16,025 nt of DNA. Origin: CAZKTF01 sp964555565 (lineage in GTDB: Bacteria; Planctomycetota; JAJSAM01; JAKLKS01). Where the stretch lies: NCBI GenBank assembly GCA_964555565.1, contig CAZKTF010000062.1, forward strand, positions 1-16,025, given 5' to 3'. Shown piece by piece: positions 1 through 4,064 of this stretch. Every line of letters begins with the position of its first letter. Position 1 is the stretch's first letter. The translations under genes were made by a program, and so were the position numbers. The notes beneath the pieces were generated by a model. The model was not told the origin of the DNA, searched no databases, and saw only the letters and a list, made by a program, of their open reading frames with translations.

Positions 1-510
1 CGAGGGGGACCCCGAGTTCCGCGGCGAGCCCCTCGGCCCGCGCGTCGGCGGCCCGGTCGAGCCCCTCGATCGGGACGAGGAGCGTCCCGCGCGGGAGGAG
101 CGGGGCCAGGTCGCGCGCGAGGACCGGGTCCCGCGCGAGGACGGCGAGCCCGCCCCCGGGCGGGGCGCGGCGCGGGACCTCGTCGGCCAACCGGAAGGCC
201 TCGCCCCCGAGGCGCCGGAGCGTCGCCAGCGTGCAGAGCGCCGCGTAGCCCGCGCGGTCGAGCGCCAGCAGCGTGGCCCGCGCGCCCGAGGCGTCTCCCA
301 CCGAGGCCCCGACGAGCGGCCGGAGCCCCCGCGCCACGGCCCCGCGCGCGAACCGGTGCGCCCCGTAGAGCGCGTCCTCGTCGTCGAGCGCCACCGCCCG
401 CCAGCCCAGCGCCGCCGCCCGGTCGAGCATCGCCTCGACCGTGGAGGTCCCCCGCAGCAGGGACCAGCAGGTCCGGAGCCGGAGGAGCCCGCGAAGAGCG
501 ACGAGGACGG
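1..510 (-). CDS. DNA polymerase III alpha / DnaE2-like, PHP domain (5' part only)
   Basis: The leftward frame is open from the gap to the window edge. From about base 478 it reads as the N-terminal PHP domain of a C-family replicative or error-prone polymerase alpha subunit: RTCWSLLRGTSTVEAML, then ALGWRAVALDDEDALYGAHR and FARGAVARGLRPLVGASV. These line up with the family pattern 'HxxSxxSFLxGAS..ELVxxAAxLGxxALALTDxxGLYGAxxFxxAAxxxGLxPIxGxE'. About 160 residues are visible, so the polymerase core lies outside the window. The start is not resolved: no ATG, GTG or TTG occurs in frame between the homology and base 588, so the end coordinate is approximate. The His residues of the metal-binding PHP motifs are replaced (RTC for HxH, DDED for TDHG), as in DnaE copies with a degenerate PHP site. 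A LexA-like promoter at 645-674 points toward it across the gap. DnaE versus DnaE2 (ImuC) cannot be decided from this part; the SOS context favours DnaE2 by inference. Confidence 0.72.
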
Positions 511-522
511 GAGGCCCGTCCG

Positions 523-588
523 TTGAGCGGCCCCGACGCCCCCGCCGGCTCCCCCCGCTTCGCCACGACCCGCTGGAGCATCGTCGGG
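523..588 (+). CDS. ECF-type sigma factor, N-terminal fragment cut by scaffold gap
   Basis: A TTG start at 523, eight bases after GGGAGG (509-514), opens a frame reading (M)SGPDAPAGSPRFATTRWSIV before running into the N run. The string 'RFATTRWS(I/L)V' near residue 12-20 is characteristic of the N-terminus of a family of extracytoplasmic-function sigma factors (the ECF_sigfactor / SigX-type group), which direct RNA polymerase to special promoters. Only 22 residues are visible. The same frame on the far side of the gap does not continue as a sigma factor, so either much more than ten bases are missing or this is a remnant. It would be divergent from the polymerase gene and overlap its upstream region. 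The call rests on one short motif. Confidence 0.5.
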
Positions 589-598
589 NNNNNNNNNN
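589..598. other. Run of ten Ns (assembly gap)
   Basis: Ten consecutive undetermined bases. The frame of the sigma-factor fragment stops making sense across them, and the polymerase gene on the other strand has no visible start before them. The true gap length is therefore probably not ten bases. Confidence 0.97.
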
Positions 599-644
599 TC
601 GCCCGATGCCGTCGCCATGCCGTCGCCCTCGCAACCCCGGCGGC

Positions 645-674
645 AGGATACCTAACTTCGTGCGAACATTGCAA
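645..674 (-). promoter_or_regulatory. Leftward promoter with embedded LexA-like direct repeat (site 2)
   Basis: Read on the minus strand there is TTGCAA (674-669), an 18-base spacer, and TATCCT (650-645). The spacer contains GTTC-GCACGAA-GTTA (667-653), one mismatch from the GTTC-N7-GTTC SOS box known from alphaproteobacterial LexA. The same arrangement with the same flanks (CTTG.A.TGTTCGCA....GTT.G.TATCCT) occurs in front of dinB at 3418-3446. It points toward the gap and the DnaE-like gene. An ATG at 618 on the minus strand, 27 bases past the -10, opens a frame (MATASG) that runs into the Ns, so the first gene of this transcript may be hidden in the gap. Confidence 0.6.
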
Positions 675-745
675 GGGGGCGCTGCCGGAAGTGCGGGGCG
701 GCCGGGCGGCGGCGCGACGATCCGGGGGCCGGAAGGAGGCGCCTC

Positions 746-1528
746 GTGAGGCGAGTCCTGGCCGTCCTCGCCCTGGCCGCGGGGAGTGCCGCCTCGTGCA
801 CACGGTCCCCCGTGGAGAAGCCGACGCCCGCGCCGGCTGCCCCGGCGCCGCCGGCGCCGCCCGCCCCGCCCATCCCCGCCAGCCTCGTCGTCCGGGCGTT
901 CTTCCGCGGGCCGGTGCCTCGTCCGAGGCTGATTCCGGGGATGGACGCCGACGAGAAGTGCGCGGCCCTGAACAAGGCACCGGTCTACGACCAGAGCCTC
1001 GTCGTCGGTCCGGAGGGGCAACTCGCGAACGCCATCGTCCACCTCGCGGCCGGGCCTGCGGGAGCGCCCTTCACCCCCCCGGAGTACGGCGTCGTCGTCG
1101 AGATCAAGGGGTGCCTCTTCCAGCCGCGGATCGTGACCGCGAGGACCGGGCAGAGGGTGCGGTTCCGCAACATCGACCCGTTCTGCCACTGCATCCACGC
1201 CCTTCCGAAGAGGTCGAACGGGTTCAACACGTCGCTCCACGACAACACGGCACCGGACGCGATCTGGATCGTCCCGGTGCCCGAGATCATCGTGGTGAAG
1301 TCGGAAGTCATCCCCTGGATGGCCGCCTATGTGGGCGTCTTCGACCACCCGTACCACGCGGTGACGGGGGCCGACGGGGAGGCGTCGTTCTCCATGCCTC
1401 CTCCCGGGGAGCACGAGGTCGCGCTCTGGCACGAGGCGTTCCTGAAGGACCGGCTGCCGCCACCGCAACGCATCCGCGTGACCACGCGGGGGTGCATCCC
1501 CCCGGTCGTGGAGTTCGAGATCCGGTAG
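746..1528 (+). CDS. Lipoprotein with cupredoxin-like / carboxypeptidase-regulatory fold, lacking the usual copper Cys-His
   Basis: The GTG start at 746 is chosen because AAGGAGG (733-739) lies six bases upstream and because it gives a signal peptide (MRRVLAVLALAAGSAASC) with a plausible lipobox ending at Cys18. A Pro/Ala-rich linker (about 25-43) follows. The rest matches a family of exported proteins common in Planctomycetota and Acidobacteriota: 'MDADEKCAALN', 'VHLAAG', 'KGCLFQPRIV', 'RFRNIDPFCHCIHALPK', 'IPWMAAYVGVFDHPYHAVTG' and 'GEHEVALWHEAF'. Family members usually carry a plastocyanin-like copper site, with His in the 'DPxxHNVHA' segment and Cys and His in 'CDVHPWM'. Here H148 and H151 remain and are flanked by extra cysteines C147 and C149, but the second motif reads S186-E-V-I189-P-W-M192, so the Cys and His are gone. 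Function is unknown; likely a periplasmic or outer-surface binding protein, with copper binding doubtful. Confidence 0.8.
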   Translation: MRRVLAVLALAAGSAASCTRSPVEKPTPAPAAPAPPAPPAPPIPASLVVRAFFRGPVPRPRLIPGMDADEKCAALNKAPVYDQSLVVGPEGQLANAIVHLAAGPAGAPFTPPEYGVVVEIKGCLFQPRIVTARTGQRVRFRNIDPFCHCIHALPKRSNGFNTSLHDNTAPDAIWIVPVPEIIVVKSEVIPWMAAYVGVFDHPYHAVTGADGEASFSMPPPGEHEVALWHEAFLKDRLPPPQRIRVTTRGCIPPVVEFEIR

Positions 1529-1542
1529 CGCCCGGCGCCTCC

Positions 1543-1550
1543 GCTAGGAT
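1543..1550 (+). promoter_or_regulatory. Putative -10 element GCTAGGAT before the YcxB-like gene
   Basis: GCTAGGAT sits 33 bases before the GTG at 1584. The same G(G/C)TANNAT octamer occurs before four other rightward genes in the window (4032, 6564, 9103, 13032). No convincing -35 is visible, so the assignment rests on recurrence. Confidence 0.4.
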
Positions 1551-1583
1551 CCGGTGCCGCCGCCGCGCCAGGAGGACGGGAGC

Positions 1584-2126
1584 GTGGAGATCGAGTGCCG
1601 CGTCGGGGTCGCGGAGCACGTCGCCTGGTACATCCACCTGAACGAGCACTCCGCCGTCCTGCGCGGAGCCTCCCGGCGATGGTTCTGGTCCGGCACGGCC
1701 GCCTTCGTGGCGACCTGCGTGGCGTTCGGGGTCCTCGAGGCCGGGCCCCTCGTCGCGGTGGTCGGGGCTGCGCTGTCGCCGGGCCTGATGTACGCGCTCG
1801 CCCGGCTCCGCGCGCGTTCGGGTCGCATCCTCGCGGGCCGGCTGTACGCGGAGATGTGGGGCGGCGGGGGACCGCGTCCCCTCCGGATCGCGGTCGAGCC
1901 GGGCGGGCTCCGCCTCCGCTCCGAGCACGCGGACACCACAATCTCCTGGGAGGGGGTGGAGGGGCTCGAGCGCGCGGGGGATTGGACCTTCCTCCGTCAT
2001 CGGACGGGACTCCTCGCAGGGGTCTCGCGCGCTTCGGTCTTCTCGGGGAACCTTGACGCGTTCCTCGCCGCCGTGGAGGCGGGGATCGCCGCGGCCCGGG
2101 GGAGGGGCGGCGCCAGGCCCTCCTGA
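1584..2126 (+). CDS. YcxB-like membrane protein
   Basis: The start is the GTG at 1584, eight bases after AGGAGG (1570-1575); an upstream in-frame GTG at 1554 has no such site. The product is 180 residues. It has a polar N-terminal strand region (VEIECRVGVAEHVAWYIHLN), then two adjacent hydrophobic segments (about 36-52 and 54-70: TAAFVATCVAFGVL and LVAVVGAALSPGLMYAL). A soluble C-terminal part follows with LRIAVEPGGLRLRSEH, TTISWEGVEGLERAGDWTFL and an 'SRASVFSGNLDAFLAAV' tail. This is the layout of the YcxB-like C-terminal domain family: a small inner-membrane protein whose domain carries a 'W..V' strand and a late 'PR.aF' strand. The biochemical role of the family is not established. It converges on dinB with a 32-base space and no obvious terminator. 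Confidence 0.65.
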   Translation: MEIECRVGVAEHVAWYIHLNEHSAVLRGASRRWFWSGTAAFVATCVAFGVLEAGPLVAVVGAALSPGLMYALARLRARSGRILAGRLYAEMWGGGGPRPLRIAVEPGGLRLRSEHADTTISWEGVEGLERAGDWTFLRHRTGLLAGVSRASVFSGNLDAFLAAVEAGIAAARGRGGARPS

Positions 2127-2158
2127 GGGATCCCGGCCTTCCCTTCCGCTCTTCCGCC

Positions 2159-3394
2159 TCACCGCGACAGCGAGGGGGTGCGCAGCACGAAGCCGCGCGC
2201 GTCCTTCTCCAGCGCGCCGAGGAGCGCGATCTCGGGGCCGGCGAGGAGCGCGCCGAAGCCGTGCTTCGCGCGCACGGTGTCGAGGGAGGCGGCGAGGCGG
2301 CGCGCGCGGGCGTCCTCCACGACGGTGAAGAGCCCCCCCTGGCGGCCGCCGCCCGCCGCCAGCTCCCCGAGCGTCACGCCCACGAGGCGCACCATCACGC
2401 GCCGCTCCCGGATCGCCCGGAACAGGAGCCGCGCCGCGGGCCAGAGACGCCGCACCTCGTCCACCGGCTCCCCGAGCGTCACCGACCGCGCCGCCCCGGC
2501 GAAGTCCGCGTAGCGCAGCCGCACCTCCACCCGCCGCGCCCGGAGCCCCCGCGCCCGGCACTCCGCCGCCGCGCGGTCCAGCAGGTAGTGGAGCACCCCC
2601 TCGAGGAACCTCCCGTCCGCGCTGTCCGCCGCGAAGGAGGTCTCCCGCGAGACGGTCCGCGGCGGCGCGTCGGGCACCACGGGCTCGTCCCCGTCGCGGC
2701 CCCGCGCGGCCTCGTGCAGGCGCTCCCCGTGCCACGCCCCGAAGGTCTCCTCGAGCAGCTCGCGCGGGACGCGCTGGAGGTCCCCCACGGTCTCCACGTG
2801 GAAGGACTCCAGCAGCCGCGCCGTGGCGTGGCCCACGCCCGGGAGCGCCTGCACCGGGAGCGGGGCCAGGAACTCCGGCCCCGTCCCCGGCGGGACCTCG
2901 AGGATCCCGCCCGGCTTGGCCAGGTCCCCGGCCACCCGCGCGAGGACCTTCGTCCCGGCGATCCCCAGGGAGAGGGAGAGCCCCGTCTCCCCGAGCGCGG
3001 CGCGGCGGAGCCTCTCCGCCACGGCGCGCGGCGGGCCGCCGCACCGCGCGGTCCCGGCGAGGTCGAGGAAGGCGTCGTCCAGCGAGGTCACCTCCACGAG
3101 CGGGGTCTCCCGCCGGCAGATCGCCCACACCCGCGCCGCCAGCGCCATGGCCGCGTGGACGTCGCCGCGGCGGAAGACCGCCGCGGGGCAGGCGCGCGCG
3201 GCGTCCCGCAGGCGCATCCCGTTGCGCACCCCGAGGGCGCGGGCCGCGTAGGAGGAGGAGAGGACGATGCCCCGCTCCCCGGGCATCCCCCCCACCACGA
3301 CCGGCCGCCCGCGGAGCGAGGGGTCGAGGACCTGCTCCACCGACGCGAGGAACGCGTCCACGTCCGCGTGGACGACCACCCGTGGCTCCGCCAT
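2159..3394 (-). CDS. dinB: DinB-type Y-family DNA polymerase (Pol IV) with Leu steric gate
   Basis: This is a translesion polymerase of 411 residues. The ATG at 3394 is chosen because homology begins at once (MAEPRVVVHADVDAFLASVEQ) and a promoter lies just upstream. Visible landmarks are the palm metal ligand D11; SSSYAARALGVRNGM in the fingers (47-60); 'EVTSLDDAFLD' (101-111) with D106; 'LGIAGTKVLARVAGDLAKPGG'; the helix-hairpin-helix 'LPGVGHATARLLE..HVETVGDL'; a little-finger domain; and QGGLF at 352-356, a good beta-clamp binding motif. Two positions are unusual. The residue five after D11, the sugar steric gate (Phe13 in E. coli Pol IV, Tyr12 in Dpo4), is Leu16. The usual catalytic Glu after D106 is Asp107. 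The rest of the active site looks intact, so it is not an ImuB-type dead polymerase. The promoter at 3418-3446 carries a LexA-like box, so damage induction is likely. Confidence 0.92.
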   Translation of the reverse strand: MAEPRVVVHADVDAFLASVEQVLDPSLRGRPVVVGGMPGERGIVLSSSYAARALGVRNGMRLRDAARACPAAVFRRGDVHAAMALAARVWAICRRETPLVEVTSLDDAFLDLAGTARCGGPPRAVAERLRRAALGETGLSLSLGIAGTKVLARVAGDLAKPGGILEVPPGTGPEFLAPLPVQALPGVGHATARLLESFHVETVGDLQRVPRELLEETFGAWHGERLHEAARGRDGDEPVVPDAPPRTVSRETSFAADSADGRFLEGVLHYLLDRAAAECRARGLRARRVEVRLRYADFAGAARSVTLGEPVDEVRRLWPAARLLFRAIRERRVMVRLVGVTLGELAAGGGRQGGLFTVVEDARARRLAASLDTVRAKHGFGALLAGPEIALLGALEKDARGFVLRTPSLSR

Positions 3395-3417
3395 GTCGTG
3401 ACTCCGCGCCCGCGCCC

Positions 3418-3446
3418 AGGATAGCGAACCGGATGCGAACATACAA
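3418..3446 (-). promoter_or_regulatory. dinB promoter with LexA/SOS-like box GTTC-N7-GTTC (site 1)
   Basis: On the minus strand there is TTGTAT (3446-3441), a 17-base spacer, and TATCCT (3423-3418), 23 bases before the dinB ATG. The spacer is almost entirely GTTC-GCATCCG-GTTC (3440-3426), an exact match to the direct-repeat SOS box GTTC-N7-GTTC known from alphaproteobacteria. A repressor bound there would block polymerase binding. The near-copy at 645-674 supports it as a real operator rather than chance. Confidence 0.72.
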
Positions 3447-3477
3447 GGCGGGGCGGACGGTCGCGGGTCGGCGGGCG

Positions 3478-3918
3478 CTACCGCGTCGTGGACACGGACG
3501 CGGCGGGCCTGCGGCGGCCGTCGTCGAACGCGTCCCAGCCCTCCCCCCCGGTGCGCAGGAACCCGCGGAGGAGGGAGGCGCACTCCTCCGGGCGCTCCAC
3601 GGGGAGGGAGTGCATCGAACGCGGGAGGACGCGGAGCCAGGCGCGCGGGAGGAGCCGGAGGAGCTTGAAGCCCATGGCCACCGGGAGGGTCTCGTCCCGG
3701 GCGCCGCAGACGAGGAGGCACGGGACGCCCACCGCGGCGTAGTCGTCCCCGAGGAGGAGGTCCTCCTCAGGGAGCAGCCCCACCATGAACCGCCAGGCCC
3801 GGCGGCCGGAGAGGACGCCGTGGAGGAGGACGACGAGCCGGTCCCGCTTCCCGGTCCCGCGCTCCTCGACCTCGAGCCGGATCTCCCGCCCCCCGGCCTC
3901 GCCGACGGGGACCCGCAG
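3478..3918 (-). pseudogene. Alpha/beta hydrolase with the nucleophile-elbow core missing
   Basis: The leftward frame reads as an alpha/beta hydrolase start (RVPVGEAGGREIRLEVEERG, then RLVVLLHGVLSGRRAWRF with the oxyanion HG). It goes directly into the family's C-terminal part: VPCLLVCGARDETLP with the acid Asp, then PRSMHSLPVERPEE with the catalytic His. The roughly 100-150 residues that normally lie between, with the GxSxG nucleophile elbow and lid, are absent with the frame kept. The product would be about 146 residues against 260-300 usual. No ATG, GTG or TTG is in frame before the homology; the CTG at 3918 is the best start, and the first in-frame ATG (3786) would remove the oxyanion segment. 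It is best read as an in-frame deletion remnant, but a non-catalytic protein or an assembly collapse is possible. It lies upstream of dinB on the same strand, but dinB has its own promoter. Confidence 0.55.
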
Positions 3919-4031
3919 GACCTCGACCGGGACTGCGGCCGCGAGCGCGTTCCAGCCGCGGCAGCGCTCGATCCTGGCCTCGGGGGGGCCCTCAAGCCCC
4001 GGCCCGGGGGCGACGGGGAGCGGCCGGACCG

Positions 4032-4039
4032 GGTAGCAT
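4032..4039 (+). promoter_or_regulatory. Putative -10 element GGTAGCAT before protease 1
   Basis: GGTAGCAT lies 25 bases before the proposed CTG start at 4065, in the space divergent from the hydrolase. It is the same octamer type as at 1543, 6564, 9103 and 13032. No clear -35 is seen. Confidence 0.4.
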
Positions 4040-4064
4040 CGAACCCGTCGAGGGAGGAGGGCCC

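Noticed and set aside
746..1528. Functional type-1 copper protein
   Set aside because: The fold motifs fit, but the Cys and His of the usual CDVHPWM loop are Ser and Ile, so a normal copper centre cannot be claimed.
2159..3394. ImuB-type catalytically dead polymerase
   Set aside because: D11 and D106 are present and D107 is acidic, and the fingers and clamp motif are kept, so DinB is the better call.
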